Part shown: in pieces, positions 27,134-37,712 of the stretch
How the letters are laid out: every line of letters begins with the position of its first letter
Position numbering within the stretch: the first letter of the stretch is position 1
Assembly (NCBI GenBank): GCA_030626795.1
Contig: DAOUTI010000003.1
Location: forward strand, 1-39,654
Origin: Flavobacteriaceae bacterium
Lineage (GTDB): Bacteria > Bacteroidota > Bacteroidia > Flavobacteriales > Flavobacteriaceae
Reading direction: 5' to 3'
Length of the DNA: 39,654 nt
Program-made: the position numbers and the translations under genes
The notes under the pieces: model-generated
The model's input: the letters and a program-made list of their open reading frames with translations, nothing else
The model's database searches: none
Told to the model about the DNA's origin: nothing

Positions 27134-28342
27134 CTATAATTCCAATGCTTTTTTCTCGTTGTTATTCATCAAAAACTCTGTTGGGTTTTCTAATGCTTCT
27201 TTAACAGCAACTAAAAATCCTACGGATTCTTTACCATCAATAACGCGGTGATCATAAGACAATGCTACAAACATTATTGGTCTGACAACTACTTTACCAT
27301 TTAAAGCTACTGGTCGTTCAACAATATTATGCATACCTAAAATTGCACTTTGTGGTGGGTTTATTATTGGAGTTGATAACATAGACCCAAATACGCCACC
27401 ATTGGTAATGGTAAAAGTTCCTCCTGTCATTTCATCTACTGTAATTTGACCATCACGAGCACGAATAGCCAAACGTTTTACTTCAGTTTCAACACCTTTA
27501 AAAGTCAGACTATTTGCATTTCTAATTACTGGAACCATCAACCCTTTTGGTCCGGAAACGGCTATCGAAATATCGGCAAAATCGTAAGAAATTTTAAAGT
27601 CTCCATCTATCATTGAATTTACATCTGGGTACATTTCTAATGCTCTAACAACTGCCAAAGTAAAGAAACTCATAAAGCCCAAACCTACTTCATGCTTGGT
27701 TTTAAAATCTTCTTTATATTTTTTACGCAATTCAAAAATAGGCTGCATATCTACCTCGTTAAAGGTAGTAAGCATCGCTGTTTCATTTTTAACGGCAACC
27801 AAACGTTGGGCAACTTTTCTTCGTAACATCGAGAGTTTTTTTCGCTCGCTTTTACGATTTTCATCATTAATTGCTTCTCCCATTGCAGGCACAAATTTTA
27901 CTGCATCTTCTTTGGTAATCCGACCATCTTTACCTGTTCCTTTTACCTGTTTTGCATCAATTCCTTTCTCGTCTAATATTTTTTTAGCTGCAGGTGAAGG
28001 TGTGCCGCTGGCATAGGTTTTCTTCTCACCTGTAAGTTTTGTTACTTCAATCGGTTTTTCTTCTTTTATTTCTTCTGACTTCTGACTTCTAACTTCAGAC
28101 TTCTGAGCACTCATATCAATCAAACAAACTACAGCGCCAACAGCTACTGCATCGCCTTCTTCAGCTTTAAAAGTAATAATACCGCTTTCTTCTGCTGGTA
28201 ATTCTAGGGTTGCCTTATCGGAATCTACTTCGGCTATAGCCTGATCTTTTTCAACATAATCACCATCTTCAACTAACCAACTTGCAATTTCAACTTCGGT
28301 AATCGATTCCCCCGGAGAGGGAACTTTCATTTCTAAAATCAT
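27134..28342 (-). CDS. sucB: 2-oxoglutarate dehydrogenase E2 (dihydrolipoyllysine succinyltransferase)
   Basis: Lipoyl domain [17 protein letters not shown], peripheral-subunit-binding domain, catalytic [16 protein letters not shown]; adjacent to E1. Confidence 0.93.
   Translation of the reverse strand: MILEMKVPSPGESITEVEIASWLVEDGDYVEKDQAIAEVDSDKATLELPAEESGIITFKAEEGDAVAVGAVVCLIDMSAQKSEVRSQKSEEIKEEKPIEVTKLTGEKKTYASGTPSPAAKKILDEKGIDAKQVKGTGKDGRITKEDAVKFVPAMGEAINDENRKSERKKLSMLRRKVAQRLVAVKNETAMLTTFNEVDMQPIFELRKKYKEDFKTKHEVGLGFMSFFTLAVVRALEMYPDVNSMIDGDFKISYDFADISIAVSGPKGLMVPVIRNANSLTFKGVETEVKRLAIRARDGQITVDEMTGGTFTITNGGVFGSMLSTPIINPPQSAILGMHNIVERPVALNGKVVVRPIMFVALSYDHRVIDGKESVGFLVAVKEALENPTEFLMNNNEKKALEL
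28072..28106. repeat. Five tandem 7-bp units (cttctga consensus) inside sucB linker
   Basis: cttctga-cttctga-cttctaa-cttcaga-cttctga; encodes [11 protein letters not shown] on the minus strand. Confidence 0.85.
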
Positions 28343-28367
28343 TTTTTATCTTTTTTAATGATAATTA

Positions 28368-31109
28368 TTATTCTTTAATGTAATCAAAAACACTTTCAAT
28401 TACTCTTTGATGTCTTCTTTTAAATCTTGTGGAAGATCCTGCTGCTGGTACAGAATAAAATTTACGTGAGCGAACTTTTAAATCTTTCAATTCAAAACGT
28501 TGTAACATATAACTCCATGCACCCATATTTCTTGGCTCTTCTTGTGCCCAGATATAATCTTGAGCATTTGTATATTTATCAATTATTTTTTGAATTTTAT
28601 CTTCATGCAATGGAAACAATTGCTCAATTCTAACCAATGCAATATCGTCTCTATCTAAGTTTTTACGCTCAGCCAACAAATCATAATAAAACTTACCTGT
28701 ACAAAAAACCAATCTTTTTACATTATTTGGTTCTATACTATCATCTATAACTTCTTGAAATTCCCCTTCAGTAAAATCAACCATTTTTGAAACTGCCAAC
28801 GGATGTCTTAACAAGCTTTTTGGTGTAAAAACAATTAAAGGTTTTCTAAAATTACGTTTCATTTGTCTACGTAATAAGTGGAAAAAATTTGCAGGAGTGG
28901 TACAGTTTGCAACCGTCATATTATCATTAGCACAAAGCTGTAAAAATCGCTCCATTCTTCCCGAAGAATGCTCTGCCCCTTGGCCTTCATAACCATGAGG
29001 TAATAAAATTACGATTCCATTTTGCTGTTTCCATTTATCTTCGGCAGCCGACATATATTGGTCAAATATTATTTGAGCACCATTATTAAAATCGCCAAAT
29101 TGCGCTTCCCAAATAGTTAAAGTATTAGGACTAGCCATGGCATAACCATAGTCAAAACCTAAGACACCATATTCTGACAAAGACGAATTATAAATAAACA
29201 TTTCGCCTTTATTTTTTTGATTGGTATTTAACAAGTTTATTTTTTTCTCTGATAATTCATCTCTTAAAATAGCATGACGGTGAGAAAAAGTACCTCTTTC
29301 AACATCTTGACCCGAAAACCTCACATTAAAACCTTCTTCCATCAAACTTCCAAAGGCAAAAATTTCGCCCATACTCCAATCTAATTTATCCGTTTCGAAA
29401 GTCATTTTTGCTCTATCACCTAAAATTCTCTCGGCTTTACGCAAAAATTTTACACCATCTGGCACTGTTGAAACTAGCTCTGCAATAGATTTTAAATTCT
29501 TTTCAGGATATTTTGTTCCAACACTAAGTAACATGCCTTCAACATCTTGCTGCATAAAACCATGCCAAACATTATCCATAAAAGGTACCACTTTTGCTGC
29601 TGTATCTTCTTTAGATTTGGCAAATTCTTCTTCAAGTAATGATTTATATTCAAGCTCTATTTTTTTTGCATAATCTTCATCAATTACTCCTTCAGCAATT
29701 AATTTGGCATTATAAATATCTCTAGGATTTGTATGTTTTGCTATTGCTTTATATAAATTTGGTTGTGTAAAACGAGGTTCATCACCTTCATTATGTCCAT
29801 ATTTTCTATATCCTAGCAAGTCAATAAAAATATCTCGTTTAAATTTCATTCTAAAATCTAGAGCCATTAAAGTTGCATGAGTTACCGCTTCAACATCATC
29901 TGCATTTACATGTAAAACTGGTGATAAAGTTACCTTAGCAACATCTGTACAATAAGTACTTGAGCGAGAGTCTAAGTAATTGGTAGTAAACCCAATTTGG
30001 TTATTTACAACAATATGAATTGTACCACCTGTTGAGTACCCTTTTAACTTACTCATCTGAATAAGTTCGTATACTATGCCTTGTCCTGCAATTGCAGCGT
30101 CGCCATGCACGATAATAGGTATTATTTTAGAAGAATCTCCATTGTACTCTTCTTCAATTTTGGCTTTTACAATTCCCTCTGTTACAGATGCTACCGTTTC
30201 TAAATGTGAAGGATTTGGCACCAAATTCATGGTGATTTTTTTATTGTTTTTTAAGGTTTTATTTAAAGTTGCTCCGAGATGGTATTTTACATCACCATCA
30301 AAATCATCTTCATTATAATCTTTTCCTTCAAACTCATTAAAAAGTTCTCGTATAGGTTTTCTAAAAATATTTACCAAAGTATTTAACCTGCCTCTATGTG
30401 CCATTCCTAAAACAAATTCTTCAGCATCATATTCTTCAGCACCAATTCTAACTATTGCACCCAAAGCTGGTATTAAAGTTTCTCCTCCTTCTAAAGAAAA
30501 CCTTTTTTGACCTACATATTTGGTTTGTAAAAATTGCTCAAAAGTAACTGCTTGATTTAATTTTGAAAGGACATACTTTTTTGTATCTGGTGTATAATTG
30601 GGGTGGTTATCATTTTCATTTAACTTGTCTTGCCACCATTTAATTTCTTCTGGTTTTCTAATGTACATGTACTCAACCCCAATAGAATCACAATAGGTTC
30701 TTTCTAAATGAGTGATAATCTCCTGTAAAGTTTTCGGTTCTAACCCAAGAATACTCCCTGCATTAAATTTGGTTTGTAAATCATTTTGGTTTAAACCAAA
30801 ATTTTCAATTGCTAAAGTAGGTGAATAAGATCTACGATTACGAACAGGATTTGTTTTGGTAAACAAATGTCCACGAGTTCGATAACCATTAATCAACTCA
30901 ATTACTTTAAATTCTTTATGAACTTGATGTGGAATTTCAACATCTATGCTTTCATCACCATCTAAGCTATAATCAGAATTTGCTAAATCATACCCTTGAA
31001 AAAAGCTTTTCCAACTAGGCTCTACTGTATCAGGATTTTCTTGATATTGCTCATATAAATCGGCAATAAATTCAGTATGTACAGTATTTAAAAAGGAAAA
31101 TCTATCCAT
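28368..31109 (-). CDS. sucA: 2-oxoglutarate dehydrogenase E1
   Basis: MDRFSFLNTVHTEFIADLYEQYQENPDTVEPSWKSFFQGYD..., RFSLEGGETLIPALG, GMAHRGRLNTLVNIFRKP, LPHGYEGQGAEHSSGRMERFLQLCA. Confidence 0.96.
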   Translation of the reverse strand: MDRFSFLNTVHTEFIADLYEQYQENPDTVEPSWKSFFQGYDLANSDYSLDGDESIDVEIPHQVHKEFKVIELINGYRTRGHLFTKTNPVRNRRSYSPTLAIENFGLNQNDLQTKFNAGSILGLEPKTLQEIITHLERTYCDSIGVEYMYIRKPEEIKWWQDKLNENDNHPNYTPDTKKYVLSKLNQAVTFEQFLQTKYVGQKRFSLEGGETLIPALGAIVRIGAEEYDAEEFVLGMAHRGRLNTLVNIFRKPIRELFNEFEGKDYNEDDFDGDVKYHLGATLNKTLKNNKKITMNLVPNPSHLETVASVTEGIVKAKIEEEYNGDSSKIIPIIVHGDAAIAGQGIVYELIQMSKLKGYSTGGTIHIVVNNQIGFTTNYLDSRSSTYCTDVAKVTLSPVLHVNADDVEAVTHATLMALDFRMKFKRDIFIDLLGYRKYGHNEGDEPRFTQPNLYKAIAKHTNPRDIYNAKLIAEGVIDEDYAKKIELEYKSLLEEEFAKSKEDTAAKVVPFMDNVWHGFMQQDVEGMLLSVGTKYPEKNLKSIAELVSTVPDGVKFLRKAERILGDRAKMTFETDKLDWSMGEIFAFGSLMEEGFNVRFSGQDVERGTFSHRHAILRDELSEKKINLLNTNQKNKGEMFIYNSSLSEYGVLGFDYGYAMASPNTLTIWEAQFGDFNNGAQIIFDQYMSAAEDKWKQQNGIVILLPHGYEGQGAEHSSGRMERFLQLCANDNMTVANCTTPANFFHLLRRQMKRNFRKPLIVFTPKSLLRHPLAVSKMVDFTEGEFQEVIDDSIEPNNVKRLVFCTGKFYYDLLAERKNLDRDDIALVRIEQLFPLHEDKIQKIIDKYTNAQDYIWAQEEPRNMGAWSYMLQRFELKDLKVRSRKFYSVPAAGSSTRFKRRHQRVIESVFDYIKE

Positions 31110-31374
31110 TTTTTTATATTATCTCTAATTTATTAGAAATCATTGACAAAAATAAGATGTTTTAATAATATAGCTATATAAAAAGTGATAAATATCATCT
31201 TTTATTTGAGAATTGTTTACTATAATTTATCCGTGAAATATACGATTGAAATACTTCCATTTAAATAAGATTGTTTTGAAGAAAAGAAAAGCTGTCAAAA
31301 GCTTTGTTAGTTGAGTACAAAATAGAAATATCAGAAAAACTCTAGGTTAACGGTAATGCTAGTGGTCTAAAGCA

Positions 31375-31406
31375 AGAAAGCCACTCAATTTCTTGAATGG
31401 CTTTCT
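31375..31406 (-). terminator. Hairpin downstream of tRNA-Asn
   Basis: AGAAAGCCAcTCAA-tttc-TTGAaTGGCTTTCT. Confidence 0.6.
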
Positions 31407-31415
31407 GTAATAATG

Positions 31416-31489
31416 CTCCTCCTCAAGGACTCGAACCTTGGACCCTCTGATTAACAGTCAGATGCTCTAACCAACTGAGCTAAGGAGGA
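31416..31489 (-). tRNA. tRNA-Asn (anticodon GTT)
   Basis: Reverse complement tcctccttagctcagttggttagagcatctgactgttaatcagagggtccaaggttcgagtccttgaggaggag forms a cloverleaf; anticodon GTT. Confidence 0.95.
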
Positions 31490-31512
31490 ATATATTTTCC
31501 GTTTTCGGTGTG

Positions 31513-31542
31513 CAAATATAGTCGTTTTTACTATTTCTGCAA
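31513..31542 (-). promoter_or_regulatory. Bacteroidota-type promoter for tRNA-Asn
   Basis: Minus strand TTG-N19-TATATTTG, 23 nt upstream of the tRNA 5' end. Confidence 0.65.
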
Positions 31543-31644
31543 ACGTTTTCTAAAATATTTTTAGTTTTTTTTTGGTCATTACTATTATATACAATTCTTT
31601 GTTTCTTACTTACACTTTAAAATCAATAAAAACCAACATACTTA

Positions 31645-32127
31645 CTATGATAACTTTCTTTTTTGTAAAAAATAATCCAAAAATAAAAGCGAACTTAATG
31701 CAAATATACTTAGAGCAAATAATGGTGAAGTAAAAAGGGGTGGTAAGTTAAAAGAGAATAAGTTTTCCCATTTTATCAAGTTATCGCTAACAAAATTTGA
31801 TTGCGATGAAGCGTCTCCAAAATAAAGGAAAACATAAAATATAAAGAGTGTTATTCCCGAGAAAATAAAATACCAAGCCTTGGCACCTATTACAGGCTGA
31901 TACACTGAAGTTTTTGAATTTAATTGAATCTTAGATAAAATGCTTGAAGTAAAATTTATCGATGGCTTTTCTAATGTATGTTTTTGCAATAAAGAAGTTA
32001 ATGCCTTTTCTTTTTCTATATCTAAAGCATGAATATGCTGCATAACATGATCAGAAAAATCCAAAGAAGTGTTTTCAACTTCTAAGCCTTCTTTTATAAA
32101 TTTATCTATATTTTTATCTTGCTTCAT
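31645..32127 (-). CDS. Two-TM membrane protein, putative anti-sigma factor partner
   Basis: 4-bp overlap with upstream ECF sigma gene; soluble N-terminal half followed by two TM segments. Confidence 0.55.
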   Translation of the reverse strand: MKQDKNIDKFIKEGLEVENTSLDFSDHVMQHIHALDIEKEKALTSLLQKHTLEKPSINFTSSILSKIQLNSKTSVYQPVIGAKAWYFIFSGITLFIFYVFLYFGDASSQSNFVSDNLIKWENLFSFNLPPLFTSPLFALSIFALSSLLFLDYFLQKRKLS

Positions 32128-32699
32128 ATGAGTTCTTTTACCTCTTCTTTTAACAGTAAAGATAGTTCATTATACAGCTTTTTTCTTGCTCTAAAAATTT
32201 TTACTTTCACATTGGTTTTGGTTAAACCTGTAATTTGTTCGATTTCTTCTACCGAGTTTTCATTTAAATAAAATAATGTGATCAATAAAGCGTCTGTTTC
32301 TGATAAATTATCAATTGCCGCTGCAATATATTTCTTTTGCTCACCGTTTTTAATAGCTTCTATTTGCGGAAAATCAAAATCAGTAGTATAATTATCAACG
32401 ACATAAGAATCTATATCAGTCGTTATAATCTTTTTTTTACGGATTTTTGAAATCGAATTTCTATAAATAATGGTGTATAACCAAGTCGAAAATTTTGAAC
32501 TCCCTTTAAATGTATCTAACTTTTGATAAGCCTTTAAAAAGCTATCTTGAGCAACCTCTTCTGCATCTTCAGTATTCTTTACAATTTTGATAGCAATGGT
32601 ATATGCCATATTCTTATACTTATCAATTAAATAAGTATAGGCATTTGTATCTCCTTGTAAAACTTTATCTATATAGATTTGATCCGAAATTGTATCCAT
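32124..32699 (-). CDS. ECF-type RNA polymerase sigma factor
   Basis: NTEDAEEVAQDSFLKAYQKLDTFKGSSKFSTWLYTIIYRNSISKIRK (region 2) and LITLFYLNENSVEEIEQITGLTKTNVKVKIFRARKKLYNEL (region 4). Confidence 0.93.
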   Translation of the reverse strand: MDTISDQIYIDKVLQGDTNAYTYLIDKYKNMAYTIAIKIVKNTEDAEEVAQDSFLKAYQKLDTFKGSSKFSTWLYTIIYRNSISKIRKKKIITTDIDSYVVDNYTTDFDFPQIEAIKNGEQKKYIAAAIDNLSETDALLITLFYLNENSVEEIEQITGLTKTNVKVKIFRARKKLYNELSLLLKEEVKELI

Positions 32700-32848
32700 T
32701 ATTAATATCAGACGCTTATAATTATATACTGGTTACAATTTATAACAATATCTTTTTATTTATCAATTTTTACAAAAAAAGTGTAACCATAATTATCTCT
32801 ACATCGTCATAATTACCAAACAAATTAAATAACTAAAAATTTTAAATT

Positions 32849-33181
32849 ATGAACGCAGAAGCAATTTTAATCCCTTTAATAGTATTTTCATCAGTATTCG
32901 GAATATTTTTTGTTTGGATAAGTACAAGAAACAAAGAGCGTATGGCTTTAATAGAAAAAGGAGCCGATGCATCTCTTTTTGCCACAAAAAAAAGAAACTT
33001 TACCAATATTACTTTAAAAATTGGCATGTTGGCTGTAGGTATTGGTACAGGAATATTAATCGGTTCTTTATTGTCAAACTATACAACCCTAGATGAAGAG
33101 GTTGCGTACCCTTCAATGATATTTTTATTTGCCGGTCTATTTTTAGTAGGGAATGCAATGCTAGAAAGAGAGAAAAATTAA
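32849..33181 (+). CDS. Small membrane protein, DUF6249-like
   Basis: Three hydrophobic segments; VFGIFFVWISTRNKERMALIEKGADASLF is typical of small Bacteroidota membrane proteins divergent from ECF sigma genes. Confidence 0.6.
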   Translation: MNAEAILIPLIVFSSVFGIFFVWISTRNKERMALIEKGADASLFATKKRNFTNITLKIGMLAVGIGTGILIGSLLSNYTTLDEEVAYPSMIFLFAGLFLVGNAMLEREKN

Positions 33182-33209
33182 GAAGCCTAATAAATATTTT
33201 TAAAACATG

Positions 33210-33247
33210 AACTATGAGTTTTCAACGGAAGTAGAAAACTCATAGTT
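33210..33247. terminator. Bidirectional intrinsic terminator
   Basis: AACTATGAGTTTTC-aacggaagta-GAAAACTCATAGTT between convergent genes. Confidence 0.8.
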
Positions 33248-33255
33248 GTAATTAT

Positions 33256-35661
33256 TTAAGAGCTCCCAATAATATGTAATTCTGTAAACTCTTTAGAAAT
33301 AATTATGGTATTATCTCCATTTACTTTTACATCTTCAAAAGCAATCTCTTCATTATCTACTTGAATTTTCACAATGTTAAAAGGTAATCCGTGTAACTTT
33401 ATTTTAAATGTTTTATACGTCGTAATAAACTTACCCGATTTATGTTGTTGAATGATTAATTCATCCGATTTTCCTAACAAATTAAAATTACGCAAACTAT
33501 ATCTTCCTTTTTTATAATCATAGCCATCATCAGCATCATCATATAACTCACTTTTTTCTCTTCCTTTTTTATAATAAACATCTAATGTTAGCTCATCAAT
33601 TTGCTTTTCGCCAACATATTGTTGTATTGGATATTTAGGGATAATTGCTCCTTCTTTTATGAAAATTGGAAGGCTATCGATATCCGCATCTACCCAAGTT
33701 TCTTTACCTCCTTCAATAATTGAGTCATTCCAAAAATTAAACCATTTTCCTTTCGGAACATACATTCTTCTCCCTTTTGCATTAGGCTCAATTATTGGAC
33801 AAACTAAAATTTTCTCACCAAAAACAAATTCATCTGTTCTATTATGCGTTTGATTATCATCTTGATCAAATAAAACCAATGATTTTAAAATTGGAACTCC
33901 CTCATTAATATATCTCCAAAAAGCAGTGTATAAATAAGGTAGTAACTGGTAACGAATTTCAATAAACTTCTTAACTATACTTAAAACCTCCTCATCAAAA
34001 GACCATGGCTCTTGATCGCCGTGATCACCAGAAGAGTGAACCCTACAAAATGGATGAAAAACTCCTAATTGAATCCACCTTGTATATAATTCGCCCGTAG
34101 GCTGTTCGGCAAACCCACCAATATCTGATCCTGCAAAGGAAAAACCAGATAAACTCATTCGCTGTGCTTGAATATTTGCAATCCATAAATGCTCCCAAGT
34201 GGCAACATTATCACCTGTCCAAGTTGAAGTATATCTCTGGGTACCTGAATAAGCCGATCTTGTGATTACAAATGGTCGTTTAGGATATGCATACTTTTTC
34301 AGACCTTCATAAGTCGCTTTTGCCATTTGCATACCATAAATATTATGTGCTTTTCTATGACTACAAGGGTTTCCGTCATAATCATGGCGAACATCATTAG
34401 GAAAAGTTTTGTTTGGCACCTCCATCACAGCAGGTTCATTCATATCATTCCAAACTCCTTTTACCCCGATATCGTGAATCAATTCTTTAAATAAACCCGA
34501 CCACCATTTTCTAACTTCAGGATTTGTATAATCAGGAAAATAACATTCTCCGGGCCATACCTTACCTTTCATATAAGGGCCATCTGCTCTTTTACAGAAA
34601 TAATCATTTTTTATTCCTTCTTGATAAACACTATATTCTTCGTCAATTTTAATTCCCGGATCAATTATCACAACAGTTTTAAAACCATCATCGGATAATT
34701 CTTTTACCATTTTTTTAGGATTAGGAAAGTGTTCTTTACTCCAAGTAAAACATCTAAACCCTTCCATATAATCAATATCTAAATAAATCGCATCACATGG
34801 AATTTGTAATTCTCTAAACTTTTTTGCAACTTCTTTTACTTTTGATTCTGGATAATAACTCCATTTACATTGATGATATCCTAAAGCCCAAAGTGGTGGA
34901 AGTTCGGGTGTGCCAGTTAAATCAGAATAACTTGCCACAACATCATTCATTTTAGGACCGTAAATAAAATAGTAATTCATCTCACCACCTTGTGCCCAAA
35001 AACTGGAAACATGGCGACGCTCAGCACAAAAATCAAAAAATGACCTAAAAGTATTGTCAAAAAATATTCCGTACGATTTTTTATGATGCAACCCGATGTA
35101 AAAAGGAATCGTTTTGTAAATAGGATCTGTATTTTTACCAAAAGCATAAGAATCGGTTGCCCAATTTTCAAATCTTTTTCCTCTAAGGTTGGAATGAACA
35201 GGTTTATCTCCTAATCCATAAAAGCTTTCTCCATCTTGAGCTATTTTACTCATTTTAACTATGTCACCTCCATATTCGTAACTCTCTTCCCAATGAAAAC
35301 CTAATTCATCTTCACTAATTAGTGTGTTATCTTTTGCATCATAAATTGCAACACGTAAATCCGCTTTATGAATGTGGCAAATTAATTTTGAAGTTGTAAT
35401 TATATAATGCTCCTTATTTTCATCTGTACTTAAATAGTTATAACCTCTAGTCGCATTTTTATCTATTGCATAAGAAAAATCTGCATCAAAATTTGTGCTC
35501 GTTGCATATCTAAAGCGTAAAATACTATCTCTTAAAATGGTTAATTGTAGTACTACATTATTTTTAGTGGTAAAATATAATGTATCAACTTCTTTATTGC
35601 AGGATATTACTTTTGATGGGAATAGATTTCCTTTCTTTTCTAACTCGGTATTTATAATCAT
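33256..35661 (-). CDS. Glycoside hydrolase family 31 (alpha-glucosidase-like)
   Basis: GVWNDMNEPAVMEVP (GH31 nucleophile motif), WALGYHQCKWSYYPESKV, GSDIGGFAEQPTGELYTRWIQLGVFHPFCRVHSS. Confidence 0.93.
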   Translation of the reverse strand: MIINTELEKKGNLFPSKVISCNKEVDTLYFTTKNNVVLQLTILRDSILRFRYATSTNFDADFSYAIDKNATRGYNYLSTDENKEHYIITTSKLICHIHKADLRVAIYDAKDNTLISEDELGFHWEESYEYGGDIVKMSKIAQDGESFYGLGDKPVHSNLRGKRFENWATDSYAFGKNTDPIYKTIPFYIGLHHKKSYGIFFDNTFRSFFDFCAERRHVSSFWAQGGEMNYYFIYGPKMNDVVASYSDLTGTPELPPLWALGYHQCKWSYYPESKVKEVAKKFRELQIPCDAIYLDIDYMEGFRCFTWSKEHFPNPKKMVKELSDDGFKTVVIIDPGIKIDEEYSVYQEGIKNDYFCKRADGPYMKGKVWPGECYFPDYTNPEVRKWWSGLFKELIHDIGVKGVWNDMNEPAVMEVPNKTFPNDVRHDYDGNPCSHRKAHNIYGMQMAKATYEGLKKYAYPKRPFVITRSAYSGTQRYTSTWTGDNVATWEHLWIANIQAQRMSLSGFSFAGSDIGGFAEQPTGELYTRWIQLGVFHPFCRVHSSGDHGDQEPWSFDEEVLSIVKKFIEIRYQLLPYLYTAFWRYINEGVPILKSLVLFDQDDNQTHNRTDEFVFGEKILVCPIIEPNAKGRRMYVPKGKWFNFWNDSIIEGGKETWVDADIDSLPIFIKEGAIIPKYPIQQYVGEKQIDELTLDVYYKKGREKSELYDDADDGYDYKKGRYSLRNFNLLGKSDELIIQQHKSGKFITTYKTFKIKLHGLPFNIVKIQVDNEEIAFEDVKVNGDNTIIISKEFTELHIIGSS

Positions 35662-35734
35662 ATTATGTTGCTAAATAAGCATGCGAAATTAATACATTTC
35701 AATTGTATCTATTGCTTTTTTTTGATAAAAACAA

Positions 35735-35769
35735 CACCTTAAAATTGTGAATACATAAAATTTAAGGTG
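35735..35769 (-). terminator. Terminator downstream of glgB
   Basis: CACCTTAAAATT...AAATTTAAGGTG hairpin followed by a T-rich tract on the minus strand. Confidence 0.7.
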
Positions 35770-35781
35770 CTATTTTTACTT

Positions 35782-37689
35782 TTACTTTATTTGAAAAGCA
35801 ACGATACCCAATGGTGGTAAAGTAATGGCGGCAGAAAAAGGCTTGTTATCTCTTGGTGTTTTTACTATTTTAATCTTTGCAGAATTACTTATTCCGCTTC
35901 CAAAATATTTTTTAGAATCACTATTTAGAATTTGCATCAAATTGCCTTTTCTTGGCAGTCCGATACTATAATTTTTTCTAACTTCTGATGTAAAATTACA
36001 TACAACGATGACGTCATTAGCCTCATCATGACCTTTACGGATAAAAGCAATTACTGAGTTTTCGTTATCTGAGTAATTTATCCATTCAAAACCTTCAGTA
36101 CTAAATGCTTTTTCATATAAAGCAGGAGTTTTTTTGTAAAGTAGGTTTAAATCTTTTACAAACATTTGCATTCCTTTATGAGGTTTATACTGTAATAAAT
36201 GCCAATCTAGGCTTTCTGAAAAGCTCCACTCTTCCGATTGTCCAAATTCACCTCCCATAAAAAGTAATTTCGTACCTGGATGCGTATACATAAATCCGTA
36301 AAGCAATCTTAAATTTGCAAACTTTTGCCACTCATCTCCTGGCATTCTATTTAAAAGTGATTTTTTTCCATAAACCACCTCATCATGAGATAATGGCAGC
36401 ATAAAGTTCTCGGTAAAAGCATAAGCCAAACTAAATGTTATTTCATTTTGGTGGTGTTTTCTATAAATTGGATCTTTAGAAAAATAATCCAATGTATCAT
36501 GCATCCAACCCATCATCCATTTCATACCAAAGCCTAAACCACCAATAGCAACTGGTTTGGTAACCATCGGAAAAGCTGTTGATTCTTCTGCAATGGTTTG
36601 AACTCCATCAAATGTTTTATAAACGGCTTCATTCATTTCTTTTAAAAATGAAATAGCTTCTAAATTTTCATTTCCACCAAATTCATTAGGCTCCCACTCT
36701 CCTTCTTCTCTCGAATAATCTAAATATGCCATTGAGGCTACTGCATCAACTCTTAGCCCATCTGTATGAAATTTATCAAACCAATAAAAAGCATTAGATA
36801 TTAAAAATGATTTCACCTCATTACGACCATAATTAAAAATCAAACTTTTCCAATCTGGGTGATATCCCTTTCGGGGATCTGGATGCTCGTATAAATGACT
36901 CCCATCAAAATACCCTAATCCATGATCATCTGACGGAAAGTGTGATGGCACCCAATCTAAAATAACACCAATATCATTTTGATGTAATTTATCAACCAAA
37001 TATTTAAAATCTTCTGGGCTTCCAAAACGGGAGGTTGGCGCAAAATAACCAACCAACTGATACCCCCACGAAGGGTCGTATGGATACTCCATAATTGGCA
37101 TAAACTCTACATGTGTAAAGTTCATTTTTTTAAGATAATCAACTAATTTTTTTGCTAATTCTTTATAGGTTAAAAACTGATTATCTTCTGTATTTCTCAT
37201 CCAAGAGCCCAAATGAACTTCGTAAACAGCATAAGGTTTATCTAATCCATTTTTCTCTTTTCTATAAGTCATCCAATCCTTATCTTTCCATTTATAAGAA
37301 TTTGGGGCTGTAATTACAGAAGCTGTGTTTGGTGGTTTTTCGCAAGAAAAAGCATAGGGATCTGCTTTTTCAATTACCATATTATTATTGGTTTTTATTT
37401 TAAACTTATAACGCATTCCAACTTCAACATTCGGAATAAACCCTTCCCAAATTCCAGATTTATCCCAACGAACATTCAATTTATGCTGTTTATCGTTCCA
37501 AAAATTAAAATCACCAATTACAGAAACCGATTTGGCCGATGGTGCCCAAACAGAAAAATATACTCCATTCTCACGCTCTAGTTCGATGATATGAGCTCCA
37601 AATTTCTCATATAGTCTATAATGTTTTCCTGCCTTAAAAAGGTCAATATCAAAATCTGTAAATAATGAATGTGCAATTACTTTTGCCAT
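35782..37689 (-). CDS. glgB: 1,4-alpha-glucan branching enzyme
   Basis: GVYFSVWAPSAKSVSVIGDFNFWN, DGLRVDAVASMAYLDYSREEGEWEPNEFGG, MLPLSHDEVVYGKKSLLNRMPGD. Confidence 0.95.
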   Translation of the reverse strand: MAKVIAHSLFTDFDIDLFKAGKHYRLYEKFGAHIIELERENGVYFSVWAPSAKSVSVIGDFNFWNDKQHKLNVRWDKSGIWEGFIPNVEVGMRYKFKIKTNNNMVIEKADPYAFSCEKPPNTASVITAPNSYKWKDKDWMTYRKEKNGLDKPYAVYEVHLGSWMRNTEDNQFLTYKELAKKLVDYLKKMNFTHVEFMPIMEYPYDPSWGYQLVGYFAPTSRFGSPEDFKYLVDKLHQNDIGVILDWVPSHFPSDDHGLGYFDGSHLYEHPDPRKGYHPDWKSLIFNYGRNEVKSFLISNAFYWFDKFHTDGLRVDAVASMAYLDYSREEGEWEPNEFGGNENLEAISFLKEMNEAVYKTFDGVQTIAEESTAFPMVTKPVAIGGLGFGMKWMMGWMHDTLDYFSKDPIYRKHHQNEITFSLAYAFTENFMLPLSHDEVVYGKKSLLNRMPGDEWQKFANLRLLYGFMYTHPGTKLLFMGGEFGQSEEWSFSESLDWHLLQYKPHKGMQMFVKDLNLLYKKTPALYEKAFSTEGFEWINYSDNENSVIAFIRKGHDEANDVIVVCNFTSEVRKNYSIGLPRKGNLMQILNSDSKKYFGSGISNSAKIKIVKTPRDNKPFSAAITLPPLGIVAFQIK

Positions 37690-37712
37690 AAAAATAGTTT
37701 TAATTCAGAAGT

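Noticed and set aside
27696-30318. Plus-strand ORFs 27696..28016, 28427..28633, 30076..30318
   Set aside because: Antisense to sucB/sucA coding sequence; no family signal.
31110-31375. 266-bp gap between sucA and tRNA-Asn considered for a small RNA or small gene
   Set aside because: No good promoter match with correct spacing, no ORF of convincing composition and no strong structure apart from the tRNA-side hairpin.
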